Assembly (NCBI GenBank): GCA_902785945.1
Contig: CADAAR010000025.1
Coordinates: 1 to 33,527, forward strand
DNA length: 33,527 nucleotides
Direction of reading: 5' to 3'
DNA from: an uncultured Prevotellaceae bacterium
GTDB lineage: Bacteria > Bacteroidota > Bacteroidia > Bacteroidales > Bacteroidaceae
Shown: piece after piece, positions 17,955 to 26,405 of the stretch
How positions within the stretch are numbered: position 1 is the stretch's first letter
Layout: the number at the start of each line of letters is the position of its first letter
Translations under genes and position numbers: made by a program
The notes under the pieces: model-generated
Database searches by the model: none
Seen by the model: the letters and a program-made list of their open reading frames with translations, nothing else
What the model was told of the DNA's origin: nothing

Positions 17955-19100
17955 ATGGAAGAAAGGACCAAACAAATCGACTATCAAAACGCCCGCGCCG
18001 AGGTATTTTGTTTCGACGCCGGCACCGAAGTGAAAGAATATCATGCCATGATTCATGCCAGCAGCGCCCTGATATCCTTCGAGGCGCAGTTGGAAGCTGT
18101 CATGACGGCCTATACAGAATTGCTCGAGCAGTTGCCAGGCAAACCGCAGGCCGTGTTCAAACGCTATTTCCTCAGCGATGCAGCCAACCAGGCAGACCAG
18201 GTCATTGTGAGCGACATGACCGACTGTGCGAAGAGCATCATCGAGCAGCCGCCCCTCGACGGCACGAAGGTGGCCATGTGGGTGTATCTCATGACAAACG
18301 TTTCCACCAGTCTGACCAGCAACGGCCTCTACAAGGTGAGTCACGGTCAGTTCAATCACTACTGGAACGGCTCTGCCCATAACCTTGCCGCCAACTCAGA
18401 ATACCAGATGCGACTACTCTTCAACGAGTATAACATGCAACTCCTTGAGGAGGGCTGTACCCTGGCCGACAACTGCATCCGCACATGGCTTTTCGTGAAC
18501 AACATCGACCTGAACTACGGTGGTGTGGTACGTGCCCGCAACCAGTTCTTCTTTACACAGGGTCTGACCGTTCACACCCATTTCATCGCCTCAACGGGCA
18601 TCGGCGGACGACAGCAGGATCCCAATGTGCTGTCGCAGATGGACAACTACGCCATCGGCGGTCTGCAACCCGAGCAGCGTCATTTCCTCTACGCACCCAC
18701 CCACCTCAACCGCACCAGCGACTATGGTGTGTCGTTCGAGCGTGGTACCTATATCGACTATGCCGACCGTCGCCATGTGTTCATCTCAGGCACGGCCAGT
18801 ATCAACAACAAGGGCGAGATCATGTATCCCCGCGACGTGGTGAAGCAAACCCATCGCATGTGGGAGAATGTAGAGGCCCTGCTCAGCGAGGCCGAGTGCA
18901 GTTTCGACGATGTAGCAGAAATGGTGGTCTACCTGCGCGATATCGCTGACTATCAGACTGTTCTCAAGCTCTACCAGGAGCGCTTCAGCAACAAGCCCTT
19001 CGTCATCGTGCTCGCTCCCGTCTGCCGTCCTGGCTGGCTCGTGGAGATGGAGTGCATGGCCGTCAAGGCGCAGCAGAAGCCCGACATGCCCGCATTCTAA
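17955..19100 (+). CDS. RidA/YjgF-superfamily protein with chorismatase (FkbO/Hyg5)-like architecture
   Basis: The 381-residue protein has a divergent N-terminal domain (residues 1-185) and a C-terminal YjgF/RidA-like domain (about 190-370). The latter includes FIASTGIGGRQQDPN, YGVSFERGTYIDYADRRHVFISGTASIN, ECSFDDVAEMVVYLRD and VLAPVCRPGWLVEMECMAV. The length and two-lobed layout recall bacterial chorismatases, which hydrolyse chorismate to pyruvate plus a hydroxybenzoate or dihydroxy product. Single-domain RidA deaminases are only about 130 residues. I infer the relation from the layout and the segment GGVVRARNQFFFTQGL; the reaction is not proven. It heads a tight plus-strand run, with a 9-base gap to the next gene. 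Alternatives are an imine deaminase or a ligand-binding protein. Confidence 0.6.
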   Translation: MEERTKQIDYQNARAEVFCFDAGTEVKEYHAMIHASSALISFEAQLEAVMTAYTELLEQLPGKPQAVFKRYFLSDAANQADQVIVSDMTDCAKSIIEQPPLDGTKVAMWVYLMTNVSTSLTSNGLYKVSHGQFNHYWNGSAHNLAANSEYQMRLLFNEYNMQLLEEGCTLADNCIRTWLFVNNIDLNYGGVVRARNQFFFTQGLTVHTHFIASTGIGGRQQDPNVLSQMDNYAIGGLQPEQRHFLYAPTHLNRTSDYGVSFERGTYIDYADRRHVFISGTASINNKGEIMYPRDVVKQTHRMWENVEALLSEAECSFDDVAEMVVYLRDIADYQTVLKLYQERFSNKPFVIVLAPVCRPGWLVEMECMAVKAQQKPDMPAF

Positions 19101-19109
19101 GGCCAGCTC

Positions 19110-19580
19110 ATGAGAATCAGGCTGCTGATAATCCTCCTCGGACTCATGGTAACAGGTCATATGAGTTCGCAAAGCAACTTCACACTGAAGAAGGTGAACG
19201 ACAGCCTCTACTTTCTCAACGACTGGCGACTGCCCTACCCCGTCTATCAGTTCCAGACGGGCGATGTCGACGGCGACGGCAGTGAAGACGCGATGGTGGG
19301 CGTGATCAAGTCGACACGCTTCTACCCCGAGAAAGCCCGCCGGCTCTTCATCTTCAAGCAGGTAAACGGTAAGGCGCGCGCACTGTGGCTGGGTTCGAAA
19401 CTAGGCGGTATCCTCGAGGACTTCCGCTTTGTCGACGGCAAGATACGCGCCTTGGAATCCACCACCGACTCACTCTTCGTGGTGTCCGACTACAAATGGG
19501 ACAAGTTCGGTATGGCATTCGACCATTTTATTATAAAAGGTGTAGACCAACAAACAGCAATAAAAACCTTCAGCCAATGA
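19110..19580 (+). CDS. Small secreted protein with a DxDGDG calcium-binding-like motif
   Basis: Not assigned to a named family. The 156-residue protein starts with a signal peptide (MRIRLLIILLGLMVTGHMSS), so it is probably exported to the periplasm. Residues 50-62 read TGDVDGDGSEDAM, an EF-hand-like or FG-GAP/VCBS-type calcium loop preceding a beta-rich sequence (AMVGVIKSTRFYP, RRLFIFKQVNGKARALWLG). It resembles a single beta-propeller-type repeat unit. It starts 9 bases after the preceding gene, and its stop overlaps the next start (ATGA). It is therefore likely made together with the DUF3160 lipoprotein and may act with it. Confidence 0.7.
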   Translation: MRIRLLIILLGLMVTGHMSSQSNFTLKKVNDSLYFLNDWRLPYPVYQFQTGDVDGDGSEDAMVGVIKSTRFYPEKARRLFIFKQVNGKARALWLGSKLGGILEDFRFVDGKIRALESTTDSLFVVSDYKWDKFGMAFDHFIIKGVDQQTAIKTFSQ

Positions 19581-22012
19581 AAAAGTTATTATTAGCAGCC
19601 TGCACAGCAGCCCTCATGATGGCCTGTGCACAGAAACAACAAGCCGTTGTGCAAGTTCCTCCCTCGCAGATCGATGTGGAGAAACTGCTCGACAGTATCG
19701 ACTACGACATGGACGTCAGCGGACTCTCGCTGGCCGATGTCCGTACACTCCGCAATGCGCCTGCGGCACAACGCGGTTTTCCCTTCAAGGACTCCTACAT
19801 CCGCGACATCTATCTGACCACCACGTGGTACGACTCGCTGATGTGGGCCTTCGACGAAAACATGCCCTACGACAAGTTCCAGAGCAAGGACGATGAGTCG
19901 TTCTACGATTTCTACTACCGCATGATCGACGAGGCAAACATCATGAAGTACACCGATCAGGAGAAGGCCTTCATCAAACGTATGCAGGAGCGCGAAGACG
20001 AGCTCAAACAGCAGAACTTCGCGGTGGGACCGGGTATGCGTGTCAACATGCTGAACCTGACCAATCCCACACAGCTCAAGGAGTTCGACCCGCAGCTCAG
20101 CCAGCAGTTGGGGCAGAACGGTTTCGGCATCGTACCAGCTCGTAACAACCAGCTCTTCCAGATCTACGAGAAGAACGACTATGCCGACTTCCCCAACTTC
20201 GTGACCACCGACCTCTACCTGCAGCTCTATCACCTCTATTTCGACTGTATGCTGCGCGAGTTGGAGGAAACCAAGCTGCTGCCCCTGATGATCCGCTTCA
20301 CCCGCGACATGCACGAGCTGTTGTACAACATGGAACGGTGGTCGGGCGCCGACGAGAAAGTCTATCAGATAGCCAAGCACAATGTAGCTTACTATAACAT
20401 CGCCTACAAGCTGTTCACGGGCGATTATATCAACAGCCCGGAGAAAGGTACCATCGACGTCGAGGAGGTAGAGAATATCATGGCAGCCCAAAACAGCCCC
20501 AGCAACTTCATGCAGGACTACAAGGAGGTGCAGTTCCCCTACAGTCTCTTCCGTCCGCGTGGCCACTACACCCGCAGCGAGAAACTCCAGCGTTACTTCC
20601 GTGGTATGATGTGGTTGCAGACCGCCACCTTCGGACTGGAGCACAACGACGAGGTGCTGGCCGCCGTGCAGCAGGCCTGTGCGCTGAAACTCGACAAGAA
20701 ATCGCAGGAGAATTACAAGATACTGAACGACCTCATCACCTACCTCATGGGCGAGTCCGACAACCTCAGTCTGACACAGGTGATGGCCGAGGTTAATAAG
20801 ACCGGTTTGCAGATGGAAGACCTCATCCACAACGACGAGGCCATCGCCAAGATCACCGCCAAGCTCAACGAGATCGGCAACACACAGACCCGCATCCGTC
20901 CGAAATACGAAAAGACCAGTCACAACAAGATCAATGTCATGCCCCAGCGCTACCAGCCCGATGCCGAGGTACTGCAGGAGATGGTCGACTACGACGGCAA
21001 GCCCACGCAGCGCGCCACACCGAAGGGTCTCGATTTCTTCGCAGCGATGATCGTACCTGAGGCCGAGAAGATACTCATGAACGAGAAGAGCCAATGGAAA
21101 GGCTTTGCGCCCGCACTCCAGAAGATGAAGCAGCGCATGCAGCAGATCAACTGGGATCAGACCATCGCCACCAAGTGGATGAGCACACTCCGCGCACTGT
21201 GCGACCGCGATCCGCAGCTGAACATGCCTTACTTCATGGTCACCTCCGAATGGGACCGTAAGGACCTCAACGCCATGCTCGCCTCGTGGGCAGAGCTGAA
21301 GCACGATGCCATCCTCTACGCCAAGCAGCCGATGGGTGCCGAGTGCGGAGGCGGCGGTCCCCCAGAGCCTATCGTCAAGGGCTATGTAGAGCCGAATGTA
21401 GGCTTCTGGCGCAAGGCCATCATGCTGCTCAACGACACCGAGCGACTGCTGAAAGAGCAGGACATGCTGACCGATAAGATCAGCGGAGCCACCGACCGTA
21501 TGAAGGAAGAGGCCGAGTTCCTGCTGGCCGTCAGCGAGAAGGAACTGGCAGGCAAGCCTCTCACCGACGAGGAATACGGTCAGATAGAGTGCATCGGTGC
21601 CACCTTCGAGAACATCAGCCTCGACCTCGTGCGCCAGCCCGACCAGTATCTCATGGGTTGGGATGATGTGCAGGGCGCAGACAAGAAAGTGGCCCTCGTA
21701 GCCGATGTCTACACTGCCAATGCCGACAACAACCCCGAGAAGTCCATCCTCTTCGAGGCCGTGGGCGATGCCGACGAGATCTACGTCGTAGTCGAGATCG
21801 ACGGCTATCTCTATCTCACCCGTGGTGCTGTGCTCAGCTATCGTGAGTTCATCCAGCCCATCGACATGCCTCGCCTCACCGACGAGGAGTGGCAGGAGCA
21901 GCTGGAGAAGAATCCCCGCAAGGGTGTGCCCGAGTGGATGAAAACCATCATCGTGCCCCTGGAATCGGAACCCGAGCCGAATGAGGAATACCATTACAGC
22001 TCTGGTTGTTAG
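19577..22012 (+). CDS. DUF3160 lipoprotein
   Basis: Function unknown. The ATG at 19577 gives 811 residues with a lipoprotein signal peptide: MKKLLLAACTAALMMACAQ, Cys17 as the lipidation site. The frame is open further upstream to 19385, but that part is out-of-frame read of the preceding gene. The body is largely helical and tyrosine/aspartate-rich. I recognise the family from segments such as DFPNFVTTDLYLQLYHLYFD, RGHYTRSEKLQRYFRGMMW, MGAECGGGGPPEP and the C-terminal RGAVLSYREF. Bacteroidetes and other anaerobes carry such proteins at the cell surface or in the periplasm. Its start overlaps the gene before and its end overlaps capA-like by 32 bases. Confidence 0.8.
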   Translation: MKKLLLAACTAALMMACAQKQQAVVQVPPSQIDVEKLLDSIDYDMDVSGLSLADVRTLRNAPAAQRGFPFKDSYIRDIYLTTTWYDSLMWAFDENMPYDKFQSKDDESFYDFYYRMIDEANIMKYTDQEKAFIKRMQEREDELKQQNFAVGPGMRVNMLNLTNPTQLKEFDPQLSQQLGQNGFGIVPARNNQLFQIYEKNDYADFPNFVTTDLYLQLYHLYFDCMLRELEETKLLPLMIRFTRDMHELLYNMERWSGADEKVYQIAKHNVAYYNIAYKLFTGDYINSPEKGTIDVEEVENIMAAQNSPSNFMQDYKEVQFPYSLFRPRGHYTRSEKLQRYFRGMMWLQTATFGLEHNDEVLAAVQQACALKLDKKSQENYKILNDLITYLMGESDNLSLTQVMAEVNKTGLQMEDLIHNDEAIAKITAKLNEIGNTQTRIRPKYEKTSHNKINVMPQRYQPDAEVLQEMVDYDGKPTQRATPKGLDFFAAMIVPEAEKILMNEKSQWKGFAPALQKMKQRMQQINWDQTIATKWMSTLRALCDRDPQLNMPYFMVTSEWDRKDLNAMLASWAELKHDAILYAKQPMGAECGGGGPPEPIVKGYVEPNVGFWRKAIMLLNDTERLLKEQDMLTDKISGATDRMKEEAEFLLAVSEKELAGKPLTDEEYGQIECIGATFENISLDLVRQPDQYLMGWDDVQGADKKVALVADVYTANADNNPEKSILFEAVGDADEIYVVVEIDGYLYLTRGAVLSYREFIQPIDMPRLTDEEWQEQLEKNPRKGVPEWMKTIIVPLESEPEPNEEYHYSSGC

Positions 22013-22895
22013 CATGCTGTTTAATGTGTCTGCATATTGCGCAGACACATTAAATGTTATATTTACCGGTGATATCCTGCTCGACCGCGGGGTGCGCCGT
22101 GTGATCAACCAACATGGAGTCGACCATCTGTTCTCGGATGGCATCGACTCCATCTTTCGTTCCGCCCAACTCGTTGTGGGCAATCTCGAGTGCCCCGCCA
22201 CGAAGATCGAGGCACCCGTCTTCAAGCAATTCATCTTCCGCGCAGAGCCCGAATGGCTCGACGCCCTGAAGCGGCACGGTGTCACCCACCTGAACCTCGC
22301 CAACAACCACGCCATCGACCAAGGGCGCGAAGGCCTCATCGACACCTATCAGAACATCCTCGCAGCCGGTATGGTGCCCCTCGGTGCCGGCGAGAACATG
22401 CAGCAAGCCGCTGCGCCTGTGCTCCTGGCCTCAGCGCCCCGCAAGGTATGGCTCGTGCCCTCGCTGCGCCTCGCCCTTGAGAACTACGCCTACCTGCCCG
22501 ACAAGCCCTGCGTGAGTCAGGAGCCGATGGACTCGCTGCTCCAGCGCGTCTTCCGCCTCCGACAGGCCGACTCCACCGCCGTCATCATCGTCTCGCTCCA
22601 CTGGGGCGGCGAACACACCTTGGAGCCCGTGCCCCGTCAGCGTCACGATGCCCATATGCTCATCCGTGCCGGTGCCGACATCCTCATCTGTCATCACACC
22701 CACACCCTGCAAACCATCGAAGACTATCACGGCCACAAGATCTACTACAGCATCGGCAACTTCATCTTCGACCCCTCGAAACCCCTCAACGCCAAGGCCT
22801 GCATTGTGCGCCTCACCATCACCAACGAAAAGGATGGTCTCCAAGTGGAAACCATCCCCATCAACATCCAACGCTGCGTACCCGTTCCGTTGTAA
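21981..22895 (+). CDS. CapA family (PGA_cap) putative exported metallophosphatase-like protein
   Basis: Belongs to the family named for CapA/PgsA of poly-gamma-glutamate capsule synthesis, with a calcineurin-like metallophosphoesterase fold. Motifs over 304 residues are TGDILLDRG (about 30), VVGNLECP, NLANNHAIDQG, VSLHWGGEHT, CHHTHTLQ and YSIGNFIFDP, in the expected order. A signal peptide (MRNTITALVVSMLFNVSAYCA) suggests a periplasmic location. The ATG at 21981 overlaps the DUF3160 gene by 32 bases; a later ATG at 22014 would lose half the signal peptide. A perfect 14-bp hairpin sits in codons 14-25. No other capsule genes are adjacent, so a capsule role is not implied. Confidence 0.88.
   Translation: MRNTITALVVSMLFNVSAYCADTLNVIFTGDILLDRGVRRVINQHGVDHLFSDGIDSIFRSAQLVVGNLECPATKIEAPVFKQFIFRAEPEWLDALKRHGVTHLNLANNHAIDQGREGLIDTYQNILAAGMVPLGAGENMQQAAAPVLLASAPRKVWLVPSLRLALENYAYLPDKPCVSQEPMDSLLQRVFRLRQADSTAVIIVSLHWGGEHTLEPVPRQRHDAHMLIRAGADILICHHTHTLQTIEDYHGHKIYYSIGNFIFDPSKPLNAKACIVRLTITNEKDGLQVETIPINIQRCVPVPL
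22020..22054 (+). repeat. Perfect 14-bp inverted repeat inside the capA-like 5' coding region
   Basis: Arms 22020-22033 and 22041-22054 are exact reverse complements (arm TTTAATGTGTCTGC), with a 7-base loop. The stem starts 8 bases after the DUF3160 stop codon and lies within the capA-like signal-peptide codons. No T-run follows, so it is not a simple terminator. Confidence 0.85.
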
Positions 22896-22974
22896 TTGTG
22901 TAATCTGTCGCAGGCGGCTACCTACAGTCGAACAGAATCTTCCTGCGGTTATCCTTCGGCCGGTTTATTCATAC

Positions 22975-23367
22975 TTACTTCGTTCCTATTCTTTTCTTTT
23001 TATTGATATTAATAGGTGTACTTTTAGGAAAGGCGATGCTATACGCCTTGTCGAGTGCTTTCAGATCCACTTTCCGCATACCGATGCCGAGACGTACGGC
23101 AACGATGGCCCGCAGCAATTCACGGTGCTTGCGGGGATAGAGCGAGGGCAGCGGCAGCTCATCCCACCCACAGGCCGACTCGTCGTCGACCACGGTCTTG
23201 CTGCACACCTCCCAGATAAAGTCATCGTTCGCCTCAACACCGAACCACGACTTCAACACATTGCGAATACAGAATCGCTTATACTGACCTCCGAGGAGGC
23301 GCCTCGTGCGCTCCAGCCGTAGCCAGAGCTGCACGAAGCATTCTTGGGTGTTCTGAACTTCAATCAT
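22975..23367 (-). CDS. Unrecognised protein coupled to the primase-helicase
   Basis: I do not recognise the family. The 130-residue protein starts MIEVQNTQECFVQLWLRLER, is basic, and contains several Trp and Cys residues (WFGVEANDDFIWEVC). It ends in a Lys/Arg-rich tail. Its ATG overlaps the stop of the primase-helicase gene (ATGA at 23364-23367), so it is translationally coupled and probably works with it. In other Bacteroidales the BT4734-like primase is often followed by a small DNA-binding-like protein (DUF4248); the opening MIEVQNTQ resembles that family only superficially. No clear terminator is visible in the 79-base convergent gap toward the capA-like gene. Confidence 0.72.
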   Translation of the reverse strand: MIEVQNTQECFVQLWLRLERTRRLLGGQYKRFCIRNVLKSWFGVEANDDFIWEVCSKTVVDDESACGWDELPLPSLYPRKHRELLRAIVAVRLGIGMRKVDLKALDKAYSIAFPKSTPININKKKRIGTK

Positions 23368-25610
23368 ATCTTACCTCCGAACTTTCGTTTGTACTCCTCA
23401 GTCTTCACATATCTGCCGCTCACCTCGTCAAAGACAATGTGTCCGCGATTCTGCCAACTGCGCAGCGTGCTCTCGCCATCACCGCTTTTACCCTGCTGCT
23501 GACGCATCTGGCGGTACTGCTCCTTAGTGAACTCATCGGACAATAGTTCCAACAGGTTCTGTGGACCCGACTGACGCTGAATCTCCACCTCCTCGCGAAG
23601 CTCGCGCTCCAACTGCTGACCGAAGTAGAGCATCTTGCACCACAGATTATACTGTTGCGACCAGCGTACGAAATCCGCAATCTCCTTGCTCCACTGGTAG
23701 CCGTGAGCCACATAGAGCACCATCCCTTTGAGCCAGGCGATGACATTGGCACGATAGGAGAAAACCCTGTAGGCCTCGCTCTCGAAGAGCTTTGCGGCGT
23801 CCTTGTTCTCTTGCTTCATGCTAAGCGACAGACGCTTTGCCTGCTGACATTCAATCAGTCCGTTGGCTGCCTCCAAGCGGTCGACATAAGGCTTCAGTTC
23901 TGCGGCAAACGTGTGGTCGTAGATGCCCAGTATCGGCTCCGTATCATCGTCGTCATCACTTCTGATGATGGTCGAGATATCCAGTCGGCTCACGGTACCA
24001 TCGTTCACCATCCGCAAGAAGAATTTCTTCGCATTGGGCGGCGTGGTCGAAGCGTTAAAGTTCCATCTCAGCGGAGCGATACCACTGACCGAATCGGCAC
24101 CAACGCGCTCCTGACCGGCATCAGAGTTGTCGAAAGCCTTACGAATCAGCAGCCCCACTTCATCGACCGTACCCTTCGATGTCACCTTTTTCAAACCCTC
24201 TATCTCGTCTACGATGGTGTAGATGAAACGCTGACCGTTGTTGTTGGCATCAACGATGCGCTGGTTAAAGACGGCATCCGTCAGGTTGTCAATCAACATC
24301 TGAATGCAGATATCCGTTGGACGCGGGTCTTTCTTCTGCTTTGCGCTGGGGTTCTTCTGTTTCCATTCGGCCTCGCGCTGGCGGTTGGGAATGTCACGCT
24401 GCTTGATGTCGTCCATGATGTACTCGATGGGCTTCTTAATCGTACCCTTACCGATTGACTGACGACCAATCAGGACGTTCATAAACGTGGCCTCATGCTC
24501 CACATTATCCCAATAGCGGAACTTCACACCGTGCAGGTGAGCACCCAAAGCCGGGAACACCGCATTGGCCACAGCAGGTTTGTAGAACCAAGGGACGTTC
24601 TTCGTCAGCAACTTGATCAGCGGTGGCAGTTTCTTCGGCATCGGAGGCGGCGTAGTCAGCGTACCACCACAAGCCTTTACACCCTGCTGCGACTTCAACG
24701 CCTGCAGCACCTGCTTCAACCTATAAGGCATACCCTTGCGAGGCTCCTTCAGCGCATTCTCAATGGTCTTGCGCCACTCAGCCAGATCGTCCTGAGAGCA
24801 CTCGCCATCGGGCTTGGCCCAATAGTTAGGTATCACCTGCATCAGCCGCTCCAACGAATAGCCGCAGATGCTACGGATAGTTGCTGCCAGTTCAAACGTC
24901 AGCGCATTACGGTCGCCCTCCACAGGCTCCTTACCACCGTTGAACAGCTCCCAATACTTTGCGATGATGTCCTTTATCAGCACACCGTTGTACCTCGCCT
25001 CGGGATCAAATGATGGCTGATGTTTGATGGCTGATGTCTGAGGGGAAGCCTCTTGAGAACTGCAACACTGCAACGCTGCAACAGCCTCCTTAATCTCGAA
25101 GATCTCATCATCAAGATACACCAGCTCGTTCTCAGTAGTAGTAAAGAACACCCTCGTGATATCCTTTGCCTGCGCATCATAAGCGACCTCCAAAAGTTCA
25201 GACGCCCACTTCAGATTGCCCACTTGGTCTAACTCCGGTCGACGACGGAACACCAGATGATAACCACCGCCGCGGGCACTCTCCTCCATCATCAGCAGAC
25301 CCAGTTCGGTCTTCTTCTGCAGGATGCGCTCCTTCACCTTAGTCATATCCTCGGGTGCAATATGGTCGATGTCCATACCCACCGTCGTACTCATACGCTT
25401 CGAGCCCTTCAGCGTGCCGTCATCGTTAGGCAGACATGAGTAATTCATCTGTACCAGCTGCGATTTCCTGTTTTCTTCGCCCGAACGAACAGCCGCCAAT
25501 GTCTGCTGCTGTTTCTCGGTATTGCGGCTCTGCAGATACTCCTCTCTCGAACGGATGGGGCGCATGAACTTCGCGCCACCATCACCTTTGTAAATCTCGA
25601 ATACACTCAT
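23364..25610 (-). CDS. BT4734/VirE-N-like primase-helicase
   Basis: Probable DNA primase fused to a helicase-like P-loop domain, of the kind found in Bacteroidetes mobile elements and islands. Residues 1-185 resemble the archaeo-eukaryotic primase fold (BT4734-like N-terminal domain). Motif I is seen as VGMDIDHI and the motif II histidine as GGGYHLVF. Residues 205-310 look like a PriCT helical domain (LIKDIIAKYWELFNGG, IRSICGYSLERLMQVI). The C-terminal part from about 335 has GRQSIGKGTI, a degenerate Walker A with Gly where Ser/Thr is expected, and a Walker B-like YTIVDEIEG. Total 748 residues. Residues 178-200 are a low-complexity linker encoded by a short repeat that recurs at 32,369. It starts 5 bases after the BRO gene stop and is probably cotranscribed with it. 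Confidence 0.82.
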   Translation of the reverse strand: MSVFEIYKGDGGAKFMRPIRSREEYLQSRNTEKQQQTLAAVRSGEENRKSQLVQMNYSCLPNDDGTLKGSKRMSTTVGMDIDHIAPEDMTKVKERILQKKTELGLLMMEESARGGGYHLVFRRRPELDQVGNLKWASELLEVAYDAQAKDITRVFFTTTENELVYLDDEIFEIKEAVAALQCCSSQEASPQTSAIKHQPSFDPEARYNGVLIKDIIAKYWELFNGGKEPVEGDRNALTFELAATIRSICGYSLERLMQVIPNYWAKPDGECSQDDLAEWRKTIENALKEPRKGMPYRLKQVLQALKSQQGVKACGGTLTTPPPMPKKLPPLIKLLTKNVPWFYKPAVANAVFPALGAHLHGVKFRYWDNVEHEATFMNVLIGRQSIGKGTIKKPIEYIMDDIKQRDIPNRQREAEWKQKNPSAKQKKDPRPTDICIQMLIDNLTDAVFNQRIVDANNNGQRFIYTIVDEIEGLKKVTSKGTVDEVGLLIRKAFDNSDAGQERVGADSVSGIAPLRWNFNASTTPPNAKKFFLRMVNDGTVSRLDISTIIRSDDDDDTEPILGIYDHTFAAELKPYVDRLEAANGLIECQQAKRLSLSMKQENKDAAKLFESEAYRVFSYRANVIAWLKGMVLYVAHGYQWSKEIADFVRWSQQYNLWCKMLYFGQQLERELREEVEIQRQSGPQNLLELLSDEFTKEQYRQMRQQQGKSGDGESTLRSWQNRGHIVFDEVSGRYVKTEEYKRKFGGKI
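25055..25079. repeat. 25-base repeat copy inside the primase-helicase linker
   Basis: Identical over 25 bases to 32369-32393. Eighteen of these bases also recur inverted at 32267-32284. Core unit CTGCAACACTGCAAC. Here it encodes part of AVAALQCCSSQEAS. Next to it (about 25015-25040) is another short duplication of the type GATGGCTGATGT. Confidence 0.85.
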
Positions 25611-25615
25611 ACTGC

Positions 25616-26314
25616 TTAGAAATTAGGATAACCAAGTTTAGAATTCAAATAGCGGAGGCCGTCGAGGGTCCACGTCATATAGACCTTCACCTTCTTCTCG
25701 CCCTTCAGCGAGTAAGAGATGTGGGTACGCTGGCGCACCAGGTTGCGGTCGGCCAGATCGTCAGAGATGTTCCAGTGACCGCCCCGGCGATACTGGATGC
25801 CCATGTCGCGCAATATGGCATTGAAATCAAAGACCGTCATGTTGAAGGTCTTCGCCACTTGGGTAGCGGTGAGAGTGTCCTCGGCCTCAGCGTTCACCAG
25901 TCGCAGGGTGCGACCTACAATGGCGTCGGCTCGGTCAAGGATCTCCTCGTTCGAGAGTTCGCGGCCATCAGCATCGCGAGTGGGAATATAGCCGCCTGTC
26001 TGGCGAATCTGCGGCAGAACCTCGGCCGTAACCCATCGCTTGAAGGCTTTGGCCTGTGGCAGCTTGGAAGAGAGAATCAGCGAGTAGAGACCTGACTCGT
26101 TGATGAGTGTCACGCGGGTTTCATAGGCAGTGTCGCGAATCGCGACGGTGCCCTTGTCCTCAGCGTCTACATGTTTGCTCAGGGCATCGCGGGTATTGCT
26201 GTAGCCTAGTGCCGTAGCAACATCTTTGCCCACAAACATAATCTGGTTATTAACTTGGCAAGTACGAATCTCGCCGAAAACTTCGTTTGTAAAAATCCTT
26301 ATTTCTTTTTTCAT
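25616..26314 (-). CDS. BRO-N / KilAC-type antirepressor-like protein
   Basis: Resembles phage antirepressors and the BRO proteins of large DNA viruses, which bind DNA or repressors. Residues 1-105 form a BRO-N domain (FVGKDVATALGYSNTRDAL, LINESGLYSLILSSKLPQAKAFKRWV, EVLPQIRQTGGY), and about 130-225 a KilAC/ANT-like domain (LTATQVAKTFNMTVFDFNAILRDMGIQYRR). The 232-residue length is normal for a phage antirepressor. The primase-helicase gene follows after 5 bases, so both are likely under the long leader upstream. This pairing indicates mobile-element ancestry, although no capsid, integrase or excision gene is visible. Confidence 0.9.
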   Translation of the reverse strand: MKKEIRIFTNEVFGEIRTCQVNNQIMFVGKDVATALGYSNTRDALSKHVDAEDKGTVAIRDTAYETRVTLINESGLYSLILSSKLPQAKAFKRWVTAEVLPQIRQTGGYIPTRDADGRELSNEEILDRADAIVGRTLRLVNAEAEDTLTATQVAKTFNMTVFDFNAILRDMGIQYRRGGHWNISDDLADRNLVRQRTHISYSLKGEKKVKVYMTWTLDGLRYLNSKLGYPNF

Positions 26315-26405
26315 TTTTTGACTGAATTAAAAGCGAGAAGAAGTTTCGGATTCTTTGGCCATTTACTCGAGAATATCCTCCTCGGCTTCAACTCAGTGTT
26401 AAACT

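Noticed and set aside
17892-18380. A 162-codon minus-strand frame overlapping the chorismatase-like gene and its promoter
   Set aside because: It overlaps the plus-strand TATCTTTG promoter and start, and its peptide is low-complexity antisense of a better gene.
19592-22345. A 917-codon open frame on the minus strand opposite the DUF3160 and CapA-like genes
   Set aside because: Its translation is rich in His, Val and Leu with no recognisable domain, and it is exactly antisense to two well-supported genes with signal peptides and motifs. It arises from the codon bias of the plus-strand genes.
22909-22947. CGCAGG/CCTGCG inverted repeat between the convergent capA-like and 130-residue genes as a terminator
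   Set aside because: The arms are only 6 bp, separated by about 27 bases, and no T-run follows on either side.
22648-23322. A 224-codon plus-strand frame spanning the end of the CapA-like gene and the following 130-residue gene
   Set aside because: Composition is Ser/Thr/Pro-rich and it crosses a convergent gene boundary; both neighbours are better supported.
23655-24458. A 267-codon plus-strand frame opposite the primase-helicase
   Set aside because: No domain visible; the primase-helicase frame has recognisable motifs and translational coupling on the minus strand.
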